Below are positions 1 through 8,994 of a DNA stretch of 41,520 bases, one piece after another. Below the pieces are notes generated by a model. The model worked only from the letters and a program-made list of their open reading frames with translations, was not told the origin of the DNA and ran no database searches. This stretch comes from Candidatus Shapirobacteria bacterium. Its GTDB lineage: Bacteria; Patescibacteriota; Microgenomatia; UBA12405; JAUWLS01. Both the position numbers and the translations under genes were made by a program. How positions within the stretch are numbered: position 1 is the first letter of the stretch; each line of letters starts with the position of its first letter. The stretch covers positions 1 through 41,520 of the forward strand of contig JAUWLS010000006.1 in NCBI GenBank assembly GCA_030613565.1, in the 5' to 3' direction.

Positions 1-1
1 T

Positions 2-1639
2 GCTCGTCAATCACTTTTAAAAGGTATCGATCTTTTAGCCCGAGCTGTAATTACTACCCTTGGTCCTAGAGGACGAAACGTTGCAATTGATAAAAAATGG
101 GGTGCCCCCAATGTTATCCACGATGGTGTCACTGTTGCTAAAGAAATCGATCTTTTAGATCCCTTTGAAAATATGGGAGCCCAACTTGTTAAAGAAGCTG
201 CTGACAAAACCAACGATGCTGCTGGAGATGGTACTACTACCGCAACTCTTCTAGCCCACGCCATAATTCAAGCTGGTCTTAAAAACGTCACCGCTGGAGC
301 AAATCCCATGGTCATTAAAAAAGGTATTGAAAAAGGAGTAAAAGCCTTAGTTAAAGAACTAGAAAAGATGAAAAAGGAAATTTCAGCTGACGACATTGAA
401 GAAATTGCTCAGGTCGCCACTATCTCTGCTGCCGATGAGGAAATTGGTCAAAAGATAGCTGACGCTGTAGTAAAAGTAGGAAAAGACGGTCTTATCAGCA
501 CCGAAGAAGGAAAAGGTCTTGATATCGAAACCAGAGTAACTACTGGTATGGAATTTGATAATGGCTTCGTTTCCCCTTATTTCGTCACTAATCCTGAATC
601 CATGGAGGCTCAAATCGAAAATCCCTACATTCTAATTACTGACAAAAAAATCAGTTCTGTTCAAGAAATTGTTCCTTTCTTAGAAAATGCAGTCAAAGTA
701 ACAAAAAACTTTGTCATCATCGCTGATGACATTGAAGGTGAAGCTCTTGCTACCCTTGTAGTCAATAAGCTAAAAGGAACCTTTAATGTTTTAGCCGTCA
801 AGGCTCCAGGCTTTGGTGATCGTCGAAAAGCCATGCTTGAAGACATTGCTATCCTCACTGGTGCCACTGTTATCTCCGAGGACACTGGTCGCAAACTTGA
901 CTCTGTTACTCTAGAAGATTGTGGTCAAGCTGAAAACATTGTTGCTGACAAAGACACTTGTCGTATCATCGGTGGAAAAGGCCAAAAAGCTTCAGTTGAA
1001 GCCCGTGTTTCTCAACTAAGAACTTTAATTGAAAAAGTCACTTCTGACTACGATCGAGAAAAACTCCAAGAACGTCTTTCTAAACTAGCCGGAGGCGCAG
1101 TAGTTCTCGAAGTTGGTGGAGCCACTGAAATCGAGATGAAAGAAAAACTTGAAAGAGTAAAAGACGCTGTTGGTGCTACCAAAGCCGCTGTTGAAGAAGG
1201 AATTCTTCCTGGCGGTGGAGTTGCTCTCTTAAAAGCTAAGTCCGCTCTTAATAAAGTAAAGCCAAATTCTCCTGAAGAAAAAATTGGTATCGACATCTTA
1301 AAGTACGCTCTCGAACAACCAGTTCGCCTTATTGCTCAAAACTCTGGTGAAGATGCTGGCTACATTTTAAAAAAGGTCGAAGAAGAACTTAAAAAGGACA
1401 AAAAATCCGACTATGGCTACAACGCCTCTACCGGAAAATTCGGCTCCATGATTAAAGCCGGTGTTCTTGATCCTTTCAAGGTAACCAAATCTGCTCTTCA
1501 AAATGCAGCCTCAGTTGCAGTCATGGTTCTTACTACCGAAGTCTTAATCACTGACATTCCTGAAAAAAAGAAAGACACTCCAACTCCTGGTGGAATGCCA
1601 GGCATGGGAGGTATGGGTGGTATGGGAATGGGCATGTAA
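2..1639 (+). CDS. groEL: Chaperonin GroEL (Hsp60), 5' end cut by the window
   Basis: ATP-driven folding chaperonin forming double heptameric rings in the cytoplasm with GroES. The frame is open from base 2, so the apparent ATG at 173 is internal; only about the first 20-25 residues are missing. Visible hallmarks are [10 protein letters not shown] near the edge, the ATP-site motif [27 protein letters not shown], and the C-terminal Gly-Gly-Met tail ([16 protein letters not shown]). No frameshift is visible. groES would be expected just upstream of the window. A strong hairpin terminator follows 20 nt after the stop. Family assignment is certain. Confidence 0.98.
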   Translation, partial: ARQSLLKGIDLLARAVITTLGPRGRNVAIDKKWGAPNVIHDGVTVAKEIDLLDPFENMGAQLVKEAADKTNDAAGDGTTTATLLAHAIIQAGLKNVTAGANPMVIKKGIEKGVKALVKELEKMKKEISADDIEEIAQVATISAADEEIGQKIADAVVKVGKDGLISTEEGKGLDIETRVTTGMEFDNGFVSPYFVTNPESMEAQIENPYILITDKKISSVQEIVPFLENAVKVTKNFVIIADDIEGEALATLVVNKLKGTFNVLAVKAPGFGDRRKAMLEDIAILTGATVISEDTGRKLDSVTLEDCGQAENIVADKDTCRIIGGKGQKASVEARVSQLRTLIEKVTSDYDREKLQERLSKLAGGAVVLEVGGATEIEMKEKLERVKDAVGATKAAVEEGILPGGGVALLKAKSALNKVKPNSPEEKIGIDILKYALEQPVRLIAQNSGEDAGYILKKVEEELKKDKKSDYGYNASTGKFGSMIKAGVLDPFKVTKSALQNAASVAVMVLTTEVLITDIPEKKKDTPTPGGMPGMGGMGGMGMGM

Positions 1640-1659
1640 ACCCCTTCAAACTTGAAACT

Positions 1660-1691
1660 AAAAAAGCCCCTCATCGAGGGGCTTTTTTTTT
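1660..1691 (+). terminator. Rho-independent terminator of groEL
   Basis: A perfect 7-bp stem GCCCCTC / GAGGGGC (1666-1672 and 1676-1682) with a 3-nt loop is flanked by A5 on the left and T8 on the right. It lies between convergent groEL and the M23 peptidase gene, and the A/T flanks would let it work in both directions. Confidence 0.93.
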
Positions 1692-1704
1692 AATTAACTT
1701 TTGT

Positions 1705-2331
1705 TTAAAAAAGAATGGTCAAAGGATTAATCCATTTACCTTCGGTATCAGATACCTGTAAATGTAAATGAGGCCCAGTAGACCATCCACTGTTACCAGA
1801 TAATCCAATAACACTGTCTTTATCCACTCTGTCTCCCACGTTAGCTACAAATTCGCTCAAATGGGCATAAAGAGCCTGGGAACCGTCATCGTGCTCAACA
1901 ATTACCATATTTCCGTACCCAAACCAACCTATTTTCTTGAAAGTTACCTCTCCAGAAGAAATAGCATAAAGTTCGGTACCTACATCCATAGCAAAGTCGA
2001 CTCCAGGATGAAAAACATGAAACCTTTGAGACAGCTCATATTCTCCCCTCACAGGCATTTCATATCTTTTAGTAGTTTCCACCACTTCAGTGATCTTATT
2101 GTCTACCTCAATAGTTTGAGCAGCCAAGGAACCACTGATAGGGGAAAATAGGTTCAAGGACAATAAGCTCAACCCAGCACTTATCAAAAGCACTTTGTGG
2201 GCTTTGTCAGATGAAACCTTATCCAGAAATAATCTGGCTACACGGCTGAATTTACTACCTTTGCGCACGCGCAAAACCTCAGCCCTTATTTTTTGTATTT
2301 GGGAAATAATTCCCTTTATTTGTTTTTGCAT
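1705..2331 (-). CDS. M23 family metallopeptidase (LytM/NlpD-like), membrane-anchored
   Basis: Probable zinc peptidase, or a degenerate regulator, acting on peptidoglycan cross-links outside the membrane. The C-terminal domain carries the M23 ligands HPGVDFAMD and GPHLHLQV (HxH) plus the GYGNMVIVEHDDG strand typical of LytM domains. A hydrophobic segment (VLLISAGLSLLSLNLF) precedes it and acts as signal or anchor. The frame is open to an ATG at 2436. However, a TTGACT-N17-TATATT promoter abuts that codon, so its transcript would begin inside the frame. The ATG at 2331 with AGGG just upstream is therefore preferred (208 aa). The domain call is safe; the start is inferred. Confidence 0.88.
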   Translation of the reverse strand: MQKQIKGIISQIQKIRAEVLRVRKGSKFSRVARLFLDKVSSDKAHKVLLISAGLSLLSLNLFSPISGSLAAQTIEVDNKITEVVETTKRYEMPVRGEYELSQRFHVFHPGVDFAMDVGTELYAISSGEVTFKKIGWFGYGNMVIVEHDDGSQALYAHLSEFVANVGDRVDKDSVIGLSGNSGWSTGPHLHLQVSDTEGKWINPLTILF

Positions 2332-2436
2332 ATGGCCCTGTTTTCTTTCGAAACCAAAGTAAACAGCAAGCCATTTACCTTCATGTTTCCAAAACAGGGA
2401 ATAAAAAATCCCCCATATACTTTGGAGGACGCCCAT

Positions 2437-2465
2437 AATATAACAAAATCAATCAAAAAAGTCAA
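2437..2465 (-). promoter_or_regulatory. Promoter of the M23 peptidase gene
   Basis: On the minus strand, TTGACT (2465-2460), a 17-bp spacer and TATATT (2442-2437) form a near-consensus sigma-70 promoter. The -10 box touches the first ATG of the open frame at 2436, which argues for a downstream start codon. Confidence 0.65.
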
Positions 2466-2504
2466 GTTTACAAGTCTTCTTTTTATGCCTAGCTCTAACC
2501 CAAC

Positions 2505-2536
2505 TTGTGCCTAGCCATACTTTCCTCTGCTATAAT
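2505..2536 (+). promoter_or_regulatory. Promoter of tRNA-Cys
   Basis: A perfect TATAAT at 2531-2536 lies 14 nt before the tRNA 5' end. The best -35 candidate, TTGTGC at 2505-2510, is 20 bp away, which is long, so the -35 is doubtful. Confidence 0.5.
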
Positions 2537-2550
2537 CTATCCACACCTTT

Positions 2551-2621
2551 GACGCGGTGGCCGAGCGGTTAGGCAATGGTCTGCAAAACCATCCAGACGG
2601 GTTCAACTCCCGTCCGCGTCT
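2551..2621 (+). tRNA. tRNA-Cys (anticodon GCA)
   Basis: Acceptor arms GACGCGG and CCGCGTC pair perfectly. The anticodon loop CTGCAAA is closed by ATGGT/ACCAT and gives anticodon GCA. The T arm contains GGTTCAACTCC. The discriminator base is T, as expected for tRNA-Cys. CCA is not encoded. Confidence 0.95.
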
Positions 2622-2631
2622 CAAAGACTAT

Positions 2632-2769
2632 CTACTTTCTTCTACCTCTTTCATTCTCAGGTTCCAGAATCGGACTTCTTTTTCTTCTTGTTTCACTTCT
2701 TAGCCACAGTTGGGCCGCTAAAACTCTCAGTTTACTTTCTCCATAAGTCTCTTTTTTCCTATTTACCAT
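2632..2769 (-). CDS. Small basic protein, 45 aa, unrecognised
   Basis: An ATG-started frame fills the gap between tRNA-Cys and the prenyl synthase gene, on the opposite strand. It begins MVNRKKETYGESKLRVLAAQ and is rich in Arg, Lys and Glu, with an alternating basic C-terminus (EPENERGRRK). A TATAAT box reads toward it at 2802-2797, and AGGA lies about 14 nt before the ATG. No family is recognised. The size and charge resemble other small basic proteins in this window. Moderate to low confidence that it is translated. Confidence 0.4.
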   Translation of the reverse strand: MVNRKKETYGESKLRVLAAQLWLRSETRRKRSPILEPENERGRRK

Positions 2770-2859
2770 TTTTACTTTAATCCTATAACTTCAATTATTA
2801 TACCCAACCTCTCTTTAAACTCAAGATGCTATACTTTCCCATTACTTTCCAAAAAATTG

Positions 2860-3912
2860 ATGTCTGATATTAAATCCTACCTTCACTCCTTCATTCAAAA
2901 AGCAGAACCAGTTTTAGATCAGCTTATCGATCTAGAAACCAGAGTTCATGCCCAAAAAACCGACCCACTTTGTGAAAAAGCCCTAAAAAACTTCAAATCC
3001 TACGCCAAAGGTGGAAAAATGATCCGTGGAGGCCTAACTCTCCTTGGTTATAAGATAGCCAAGGGTACAAAGGAAAAAGAAGCATTAAAAGCTGCTGTAG
3101 CCATAGAAATAATTCAAAGCTTTCTTCTTGTCCACGATGACTGGATGGACAAAGATTCTCTAAGAAGAGGTAGAAAGACCATTCATTTCCAATATCAAAA
3201 AAATCCTTCCTTAAAACACTACGCTGCCTGTATGGCTGTAAGCATTGGTGATTTTGGACACTCTTTTGCCCACAAAATAATTACAGACCTTGATATCAAA
3301 GATAGTCACAAAATAGAAGCTCTCTCTTATCTTTTACGCCTCGAAATAAACACTGTTTATGGCCAAATGATGGATCTAACCTATGACATTCAAAAAAACG
3401 TGTCTTGGGATCAAATAATTAAAGTTAGAGAGTTAAAAACTGCCTATTACACTATGGTCATGCCTCTTTTAACTGGATCCACTCTTGCTGCTGGTAAAAA
3501 CGAAAAACGAAAAAAAGCCATTATTTCCTATGGTCTCCCCGTTGGCATTGCCTTCCAACTTCAAGATGATATCCTAGGCATCTTTGGTGACCAAGAAAAA
3601 TTCGGAAAATCCACCAGCTCTGACCTTACTGAAGGTAAAAAAAGTCTTCTTCTAGTCAAAGCTCTAGAACTTTCCAAAGGAAAAGACAAAAAGACCCTCA
3701 AAGCTGTTTTTGGAAACCCAAAAGCAACTTCAAAACAAATCGAAAAAGCCAGGCAAATAATTAAAGATTCCGGAGCCCTAGAACATTGTCAAAATCTTGC
3801 CCAATCTTTAGTCAAAAAAGGCATAAAAGCTATTCCGAAAATCACCACCAACAAAGAATATGCTTCCATTCTCGAAACTCTTGCCCTCTATGTGGTCAGT
3901 AGAAGTAAATAG
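2860..3912 (+). CDS. Trans-isoprenyl diphosphate synthase (polyprenyl/GGPP synthase family)
   Basis: Condenses isopentenyl diphosphate with allylic diphosphates to make C15-C20 or longer prenyl chains. The first aspartate-rich motif is HDDWMD with the following RRGRKTIH. The second is QLQDDILGIFGD, in which the fifth position is Gly rather than Asp, as in IdsA-type enzymes. The GGKMIRGG substrate-binding segment is also present. A TTG at 2857 is in frame, but the ATG at 2860 is preferred (350 aa); TATACT at 2830-2835 is a plausible -10. Product chain length cannot be read from sequence alone. It converges with the zinc-ribbon gene, leaving a 1-bp gap. Confidence 0.93.
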   Translation: MSDIKSYLHSFIQKAEPVLDQLIDLETRVHAQKTDPLCEKALKNFKSYAKGGKMIRGGLTLLGYKIAKGTKEKEALKAAVAIEIIQSFLLVHDDWMDKDSLRRGRKTIHFQYQKNPSLKHYAACMAVSIGDFGHSFAHKIITDLDIKDSHKIEALSYLLRLEINTVYGQMMDLTYDIQKNVSWDQIIKVRELKTAYYTMVMPLLTGSTLAAGKNEKRKKAIISYGLPVGIAFQLQDDILGIFGDQEKFGKSTSSDLTEGKKSLLLVKALELSKGKDKKTLKAVFGNPKATSKQIEKARQIIKDSGALEHCQNLAQSLVKKGIKAIPKITTNKEYASILETLALYVVSRSK

Positions 3913-3913
3913 C

Positions 3914-4144
3914 TTACTTTCTTCTTCCGTCTTCGATCCTTTTGTTTCTAGCAGCCCAAACTTTCGCAAATTGATTAGCATCAAAACCTTCTGGTCTTAG
4001 ACCTCTGGGCCGTACTATTGCCCCACACCCCTCTCTGGGACATATGTCTCGAGGGGGAAAAATTTTCAAACCACACTTCCCACACTCTTCCCCGACTAAG
4101 CTATATCTTTGTCTCTGCAATCTCCAATATTTTGATAACTGCAT
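3914..4144 (-). CDS. Small zinc-ribbon protein (DUF35-like rubredoxin-type ribbon)
   Basis: 76 aa with two metal-binding knuckles, CGKC and CPREGC, separated by the KIFPPRD stretch seen in DUF35/OB-fold zinc ribbons. The OB-fold half of that family is absent. Its ATG overlaps the stop of the preceding membrane-protein gene (TAATG), so translational coupling is likely and it is the last gene of the ECF operon. Role unknown; it may bind RNA or a protein partner. Confidence 0.72.
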   Translation of the reverse strand: MQLSKYWRLQRQRYSLVGEECGKCGLKIFPPRDICPREGCGAIVRPRGLRPEGFDANQFAKVWAARNKRIEDGRRK

Positions 4145-4521
4145 TACTTTATCAAAAACCCACTAAAATGATTTTTCTTTATTACCTTCCAAGTCCAATA
4201 CAAAAGGTACATTATCAAAACTCCTTCTAAAAGAATTACCCCACCTCCTCCTAATAAAGCCAACTTATTTAGCCTAGGAAAATTCATTCCCAAAACCTTT
4301 TGTCCCACTACAAAAGCAGGTAATCCTACTGAAAACACCAAAAAAGGCAGTAGGACCACCATCCCCACCAAGGTCATCTGTATCCAATCTTTTTCTTTCT
4401 TTGTTACTCTCAAAACCAAAAACGGGTTGTAAAGCAATCCGTAAATATTACAAAGAAGCTTCCACCCTTCCTGGATCAAAAAAAGTATTCCTAATTTTAT
4501 TATCTTTTTACTTCTTTCCAT
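4144..4521 (-). CDS. Membrane protein co-transcribed with an ECF sigma factor
   Basis: 125 aa with a short basic N-terminus (MERSKKIIK) and three hydrophobic segments: one near residues 10-40, one around MVVLLPFLVFSVGLPAFVV, and one around LLEGVLIMYLLYWTW. It overlaps the sigma gene by 22 nt and the zinc-ribbon gene by 1 nt. No zinc-binding anti-sigma motif is visible. Position alone makes it a candidate regulator or target of the sigma factor. No family recognised. Confidence 0.7.
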   Translation of the reverse strand: MERSKKIIKLGILFLIQEGWKLLCNIYGLLYNPFLVLRVTKKEKDWIQMTLVGMVVLLPFLVFSVGLPAFVVGQKVLGMNFPRLNKLALLGGGGVILLEGVLIMYLLYWTWKVIKKNHFSGFLIK

Positions 4522-5060
4522 ATTTTCTTAAATTTATTTCTGGCCCTTGAAAGCCCTGATTCCACTGCTTTCTCACTTTTTTTTATAATTTTTCCAATTT
4601 CCCCCATACTCCTTCCCTCTATATACTTAAGTCGTAAAATTTCTCTATATCCTTCGCCCACCTCTTTCATCACTTTCTTTATTTCTTCTTTCAACTCTTC
4701 TTTAACACTTTCTCCCTCCGGGCCCAAAGCTTTATCTGCCACCTCCTCAATCCAAGGAGTCTTTCTGTACAAAACCGTCTTTATTCTCTTCTTTCTGTAA
4801 AAGTCCACTACTTTTCTTTTAGCAATACCACACATCCAGGAAAACAGCTTTGACCTGAACTCAAAATTTGGCAAGGTGTTAATCACCACCCATATCGTAT
4901 CTTGCACTATCTCTTCCACATCTTCTCTACTTTCCACTCTCTTTTCTACAAAAGACCACAAACTTCTTCTGAACTCCTCATCAAATCTTTTAATCCACTT
5001 CTTGTCCCCACTAAGTACTCCTTCTACCAATTCCTTGTCTGACCATTTTTTGCTCATCAT
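4500..5060 (-). CDS. ECF-type RNA polymerase sigma factor
   Basis: 186 aa with the two-domain ECF layout. Region 2 (about residues 25-90) carries EDVEEIVQDTIWVV and SWMCGIAKRKVVDFYRKKR, the -10 recognition/melting segment. Region 4 (about 125-180) carries YREILRLKYIEGRSMGEIG followed by a helix-turn-helix (AVESGLSRARNKFKK). A basic linker (KKRIKTVLYRKTPW) joins them. It starts at tandem ATGs. It is the first gene of a three-gene minus-strand operon, divergent from the transketolase operon. Confidence 0.93.
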   Translation of the reverse strand: MMSKKWSDKELVEGVLSGDKKWIKRFDEEFRRSLWSFVEKRVESREDVEEIVQDTIWVVINTLPNFEFRSKLFSWMCGIAKRKVVDFYRKKRIKTVLYRKTPWIEEVADKALGPEGESVKEELKEEIKKVMKEVGEGYREILRLKYIEGRSMGEIGKIIKKSEKAVESGLSRARNKFKKIWKEVKR

Positions 5061-5111
5061 CCCTTTTTACCATCCTTTTCAATTTTTTTAAAATTTTATC
5101 CCTTTCTCAAT

Positions 5112-5140
5112 TTGAAAAGACTGCCCGAATCCTCTTAAAT
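5112..5140 (+). promoter_or_regulatory. Promoter of the transketolase/aldolase/kinase operon
   Basis: TTGAAA (5112-5117), exactly 17 bp, TTAAAT (5135-5140). The predicted transcription start coincides with the GTG at 5148, so the mRNA would be leaderless. Confidence 0.65.
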
Positions 5141-5147
5141 GAATTAA

Positions 5148-5984
5148 GTGCCTATAAATCTTTCTCATCTTAAAAACACCTCCTTGGATGTCAGGGCTGA
5201 TATCCTAACCATGATCAACAAAGCTGGATCAGGGCATCTTGCCGGACCTCTTTCCAGTACTGACCTCCTTGTCTCCCTCTATTTTTCCAATCTTTTCAAT
5301 TTCTACCCTACCGATCCTAAAAATCCCCAAAGAGATCGCTTTGTCCTCTCTGCCGGTCATCTCGCCCTCGCTCTCTACTCAGTCTTGTGCCGAGCCGGTT
5401 TCTTTGACGAAGAACTTCTCTCAGGATTTTCTCAATTAAAATCCCTTCTTCAAGGTCACGTCTACCATCATGTTCCTGGAGTAGAATATTCTTCCGGTTC
5501 TCTGGGCCAAGGTCTCTCTGTTGCGGCTGGTATGGCCCTTGCCGATAAAAAAGACAGAAAAAAGCGTTTCACTATTGCTCTCACTTCCGACGGAGAACAC
5601 AACCAAGGACAAGTTTGGGAAGCTGCTATGTTTGCCAACAAGTACTCTCTTTCTCGCCTCATAAACATTGTCGACAAAAATGGTATTCAAATTGGCGGTA
5701 CTACCAGTCAAATCATGCCTCTTGATGACCTTGCCAGTAAGTACCATGAATTTGGTTGGCAAGTTTATGAAATAAATGGCCATCACTTTCCCACCATCCT
5801 TCGTACTCTCTCTTACGCTAAGGAATCCAAAGAAAAACCTGTCGTCATTATTGCCAACACTGTTGCCGCTAAAGGAATTCCTTACATGGAAGCAAATTAT
5901 AAATACCACGACATTAAAGACTTTGATCAAGAAAAATTTAAAAAAGCCCTCTCACAATTAAACAAACTATCAAAATTCAAATGA
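5148..5984 (+). CDS. Transketolase, N-terminal (TPP pyrophosphate-binding) subunit
   Basis: First half of a split transketolase, which moves two-carbon units between sugar phosphates in the non-oxidative pentose phosphate pathway. Early residues show GSGHLAGPLSSTDLL. The TPP/Mg motif reads SDGEHNQG...DKNGIQ, with Ser in place of the first Gly of the usual GDG. 278 aa, the normal size for the split form. The start is a GTG placed where transcription should begin. It overlaps the C-terminal subunit gene by 4 nt (ATGA) and opens an operon with aldolase and a PfkB kinase. Confidence 0.93.
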   Translation: MPINLSHLKNTSLDVRADILTMINKAGSGHLAGPLSSTDLLVSLYFSNLFNFYPTDPKNPQRDRFVLSAGHLALALYSVLCRAGFFDEELLSGFSQLKSLLQGHVYHHVPGVEYSSGSLGQGLSVAAGMALADKKDRKKRFTIALTSDGEHNQGQVWEAAMFANKYSLSRLINIVDKNGIQIGGTTSQIMPLDDLASKYHEFGWQVYEINGHHFPTILRTLSYAKESKEKPVVIIANTVAAKGIPYMEANYKYHDIKDFDQEKFKKALSQLNKLSKFK

Positions 5985-6928
5985 CTTCAAAAATTACTAA
6001 AAAAAACTATTCTATGCGCTCGGCCTTTGGAAAAACCCTTACCCGGCTTGCCTCCGCTCATCCCAACATCTACGTTGTCGACATCGATCTTAAAGACTCT
6101 TTAAAACTCACTGACTTTGCCAAACGTTTCAAAAGCCGTTTTATAGAAACCGGAGTTTCTGAACAAAATGCTGCCGCCGTCGCTGCTGGCCTGGCCCTTT
6201 CCGGGAAAACTGTCTTTCTTACCTCCTATGCTGCTTTTTCTCCTTCTTTAAATTGGGGAGTCATCAGGCAATCCATCTGCTACAACCAAGCCAAAGTTAT
6301 CATTGTTGGTTCCCATGCCGGTCTTATGACTGATGAACAAGGAGCCACTCATCAGTCCCTCGAAGACATTGCTCTTATGCGTGCCCTCCCAGATATTGAT
6401 GTCTTTTCTCCTGCCGATGCTCGCCAAGTCAAAAAAATCCTCCCCACCCTCATTAGGGGACCTCGCCCCGCCTATCTACGTCTTGTCAGGGCTTCTGCTC
6501 CCAACTTCACTGACCCCAAGTCCTCTTTCACCATAGGTAAAGCCCAAGTCCTTAAAAGAGGTACTGACCTTACCATTGTTGGACACGGACCAATCCTTAA
6601 AAACGCCCTTCTTGTTCAAAAAGACTTGAAAAATATCTCACTTGAGATAATAAACTCACCTTCTATCCAACCTCTAGATGAAAAAACAATTCTGACCTCT
6701 GTCAAAAAAACCCGCCATCTTATCACCCTCGAGGATCATCAGGTTGAGGGCGGGCTAGGGGAGGCCATTGCCCCTCTTCTTTTAAAGAATCCTTTAAATG
6801 CTAAAATGAAATTATTAGCCGTCCAGGACGAATTTGGCCAATCTGCCCATGATTATGAAAAACTTTGGGATCACTATGGTCTTGGAATAGAATCCCTAAA
6901 AACTGCTATAAAAGAATTACTAAAATGA
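5981..6928 (+). CDS. Transketolase, C-terminal (pyrimidine-binding) subunit
   Basis: Second half of the split transketolase. It contains the Pyr domain with the cofactor-activating glutamate in FIETGVSEQNAAAVAAGLA, the ATHQSLEDIALMRALP segment, and a C-terminal transketolase domain with LEDHQVEGGLGEAI. 315 aa. It is coupled to the upstream subunit by a 4-nt overlap and overlaps the aldolase gene by 4 nt, so the subunits are probably made in fixed ratio. Confidence 0.94.
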   Translation: MTSKITKKNYSMRSAFGKTLTRLASAHPNIYVVDIDLKDSLKLTDFAKRFKSRFIETGVSEQNAAAVAAGLALSGKTVFLTSYAAFSPSLNWGVIRQSICYNQAKVIIVGSHAGLMTDEQGATHQSLEDIALMRALPDIDVFSPADARQVKKILPTLIRGPRPAYLRLVRASAPNFTDPKSSFTIGKAQVLKRGTDLTIVGHGPILKNALLVQKDLKNISLEIINSPSIQPLDEKTILTSVKKTRHLITLEDHQVEGGLGEAIAPLLLKNPLNAKMKLLAVQDEFGQSAHDYEKLWDHYGLGIESLKTAIKELLK

Positions 6929-7755
6929 CCCTTCAAGAACTACTTACCGACTACAAAGAAAAAGGTCTTGCCATTCCCGCCTTCAACATTGACTGCTTTG
7001 AAACCTTTCAGGCTTTAGAAGAAGTTATCTTAGAATGCAAAACCCCCGTTATTGCCCAACTTTCTCCAAATGAGCTTGAGTTCATAAAACCCGAACGTTT
7101 GATGGCTCTAACTAGACTTCTCTCCGACCAAGACCTACCTATCTTTTTAAATGTTGATCATGGGAGAGATCTTGACGTTTTAAAAGAGGTGATTGATCTT
7201 GGTTTTGACATGGTTCATTTTGATGGTTCTAAACTAACTTTAGAAAACAATCTTGAACTCACTAAAGGAATTGTTGATTACGCTCATCAAAATGGAGTCC
7301 TTGTTGAAGTAGAAATAGACAACATCAAAGAAACAGGGGAAGCTCTTACTCAAAAAAACTTTACTAACCCAAAAGTTGCCGCCGACTTCATCAAAAAAAC
7401 TAGAGCCGACATTCTTGCTATTGCTGTCGGAAACACTCATGGTGCACCAAAAGAAGGTTGTTTTGAACAAGTAGACCTTACTCTTCTTGAAGAAATCCAA
7501 TCCACTCTCCCTGAAACTTTTTTAACCATGCACGGTGGATCTGGTATTAAACCCGAAGATTTAAAAACAGCCATTCAAAAAGGAATTGTCAAAATTAACA
7601 TCAATACCGATCTTCGTCTTGCCTTCCGTTCTCACCTTGAGACTGTCCTAAACTCCAACGACAGTATAAAGGCTTATCACCTCCTCGCCACTCCTGTTCA
7701 GGCCATCAAAGATAAAATGAAAGAAAAATTAGATCTTTTCTCTAAAAATGTTTGA
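6925..7755 (+). CDS. Class II fructose/tagatose-bisphosphate aldolase
   Basis: Zinc-dependent cleavage of fructose-1,6-bisphosphate, or a related ketose bisphosphate, to DHAP and an aldehyde. Motifs: AIPAFNIDCFE at the N-terminus, NVDHG and the following HFDGS (metal and catalytic region), GVLVEVEID, GNTHGAPK (metal histidine), HGGSGI, and KININTDLR (phosphate binding). The frame is open further upstream, but the ATG at 6925 overlapping the previous stop gives a natural 276-aa protein starting MTLQELL. Which ketose is used is not decided; the context with transketolase fits a pentose-phosphate/glycolysis link. Confidence 0.93.
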   Translation: MTLQELLTDYKEKGLAIPAFNIDCFETFQALEEVILECKTPVIAQLSPNELEFIKPERLMALTRLLSDQDLPIFLNVDHGRDLDVLKEVIDLGFDMVHFDGSKLTLENNLELTKGIVDYAHQNGVLVEVEIDNIKETGEALTQKNFTNPKVAADFIKKTRADILAIAVGNTHGAPKEGCFEQVDLTLLEEIQSTLPETFLTMHGGSGIKPEDLKTAIQKGIVKININTDLRLAFRSHLETVLNSNDSIKAYHLLATPVQAIKDKMKEKLDLFSKNV

Positions 7756-8719
7756 TACTATCTCCATCGGATCTGCCACTGTCGATGTTTTTCTAACTTC
7801 TAAAAACTTCAAGCTCATTAAGGATGATGACACTCAAAAAGGTGCACTCTATCAGGTTGTTGGTAGCAAAGTTGATATCGATAAAAAGGCAATCTCTTCT
7901 GGTGGGGGAGCCACCAACTCTTCGGTTTGTTTTCAAAGGTTTGGTCTAAGTGCATCTTGCCTTGCTCGTTTTGGAAAAGACATCTTTTCTCAATTTATCC
8001 AAAAAGACTTAAAAGATAACCAGGTCGACACCTCTCTTTTAGTACAATTCGATAATGAAGAAACAGACTATTCCACCATTCTTGTCGATGAAACTGGTGG
8101 ACGCACCATCCTTATCTCCCGCGGAAACACTAAACTTGAAGAAGAGAACATAGACTTTTCATCTTTGGATGCCAAATGGTTTTACATAAGTTCCCTGGAA
8201 GGGAACCTTGATCTTCTTAAAAAACTTCTCACTCATGCTAAAGAAAAAAATATCAAAGTCGCTCTCAATCCTGGTCTCCGGGAACTTAATCAACAAGATA
8301 TCCTCATTCCTCTTTTGAAAGACGTGGAAGTCCTCATTTTAAACACCACTGAATCAGAAATCCTTACTCGAAAAACCCTAGACACCCCCGACTTTAAAAC
8401 CACTCTTCTTTCTTACAGATCCACCTACAACATCGTCACCCAAGGTCGAGATGGGGCCCATCTTATCACTAAAGATACCCACCTTTTCGCCCCCGTTCTA
8501 GCTCAATCTCCAGTTGACGAAACTGGAGCTGGAGACTCTTTCGGTTCTGCCTTTACTGCCGGTCTAATCATGGGTTTTGACAAAGAAAAATCTCTAAAAC
8601 TTGCCCTCTCTTCCTCTGCCTCCGTGGTTATGAGTCTTGGAGCAAAAGCAGGACTCCTTTACAAAAAAGATATCGACACCCATCTTCAAAAAGAATTTAG
8701 CATTCAAAAAATAACCTAA
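7748..8719 (+). CDS. PfkB-family sugar kinase
   Basis: Ribokinase-fold kinase phosphorylating a sugar or sugar phosphate. It carries the N-terminal SSGGGATNSSVCFQRFG (PfkB signature 1 region) and the catalytic signature DETGAGDSFGSAFTAG (about residues 258-273) with the anion hole and base Asp. 323 aa. It overlaps the aldolase gene by 8 nt. Placement after aldolase and transketolase makes phosphofructokinase-like activity attractive, but ribokinase or another sugar kinase cannot be excluded. Confidence 0.9.
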   Translation: MFDTISIGSATVDVFLTSKNFKLIKDDDTQKGALYQVVGSKVDIDKKAISSGGGATNSSVCFQRFGLSASCLARFGKDIFSQFIQKDLKDNQVDTSLLVQFDNEETDYSTILVDETGGRTILISRGNTKLEEENIDFSSLDAKWFYISSLEGNLDLLKKLLTHAKEKNIKVALNPGLRELNQQDILIPLLKDVEVLILNTTESEILTRKTLDTPDFKTTLLSYRSTYNIVTQGRDGAHLITKDTHLFAPVLAQSPVDETGAGDSFGSAFTAGLIMGFDKEKSLKLALSSSASVVMSLGAKAGLLYKKDIDTHLQKEFSIQKIT

Positions 8720-8738
8720 AAATAGTACAATATACACA

Positions 8739-8924
8739 ATGGATCGACTTAATAACCCAAATTTTATAAGGGAAAAATTATATATGGATTGGAGTCTACA
8801 TAAACTAAGTAACAAAAGGTTACCCAGAAACGAAAGAAAAGCACTTCTTCGTCGTCGAGCACGTATTGCTGTCCAATATAATCCCCCTCGAAAAAGAGCA
8901 GACAATAATTCTGTTGTTACTTGA
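8739..8924 (+). CDS. Small Arg/Lys-rich protein, 61 aa, unrecognised
   Basis: Starts MDRLNNPNFIREKLYMDW and has a strongly basic core (LPRNERKALLRRRARIAVQY). A TACAAT box at 8726-8731 places the predicted transcript start on the ATG, the leaderless arrangement seen for many genes here. It lies 19 nt after the PfkB gene. The basic core distantly resembles the frameshifted small ORF at 20.7 kb. A nucleic-acid or ribosome-binding role is a guess from charge only. Confidence 0.55.
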   Translation: MDRLNNPNFIREKLYMDWSLHKLSNKRLPRNERKALLRRRARIAVQYNPPRKRADNNSVVT

Positions 8925-8994
8925 AAAAACGGAATCCTAGACCATCAAGAAGTAAAACACTTTCCCTATTCCCACCAAACCTCTAAAATAAATC

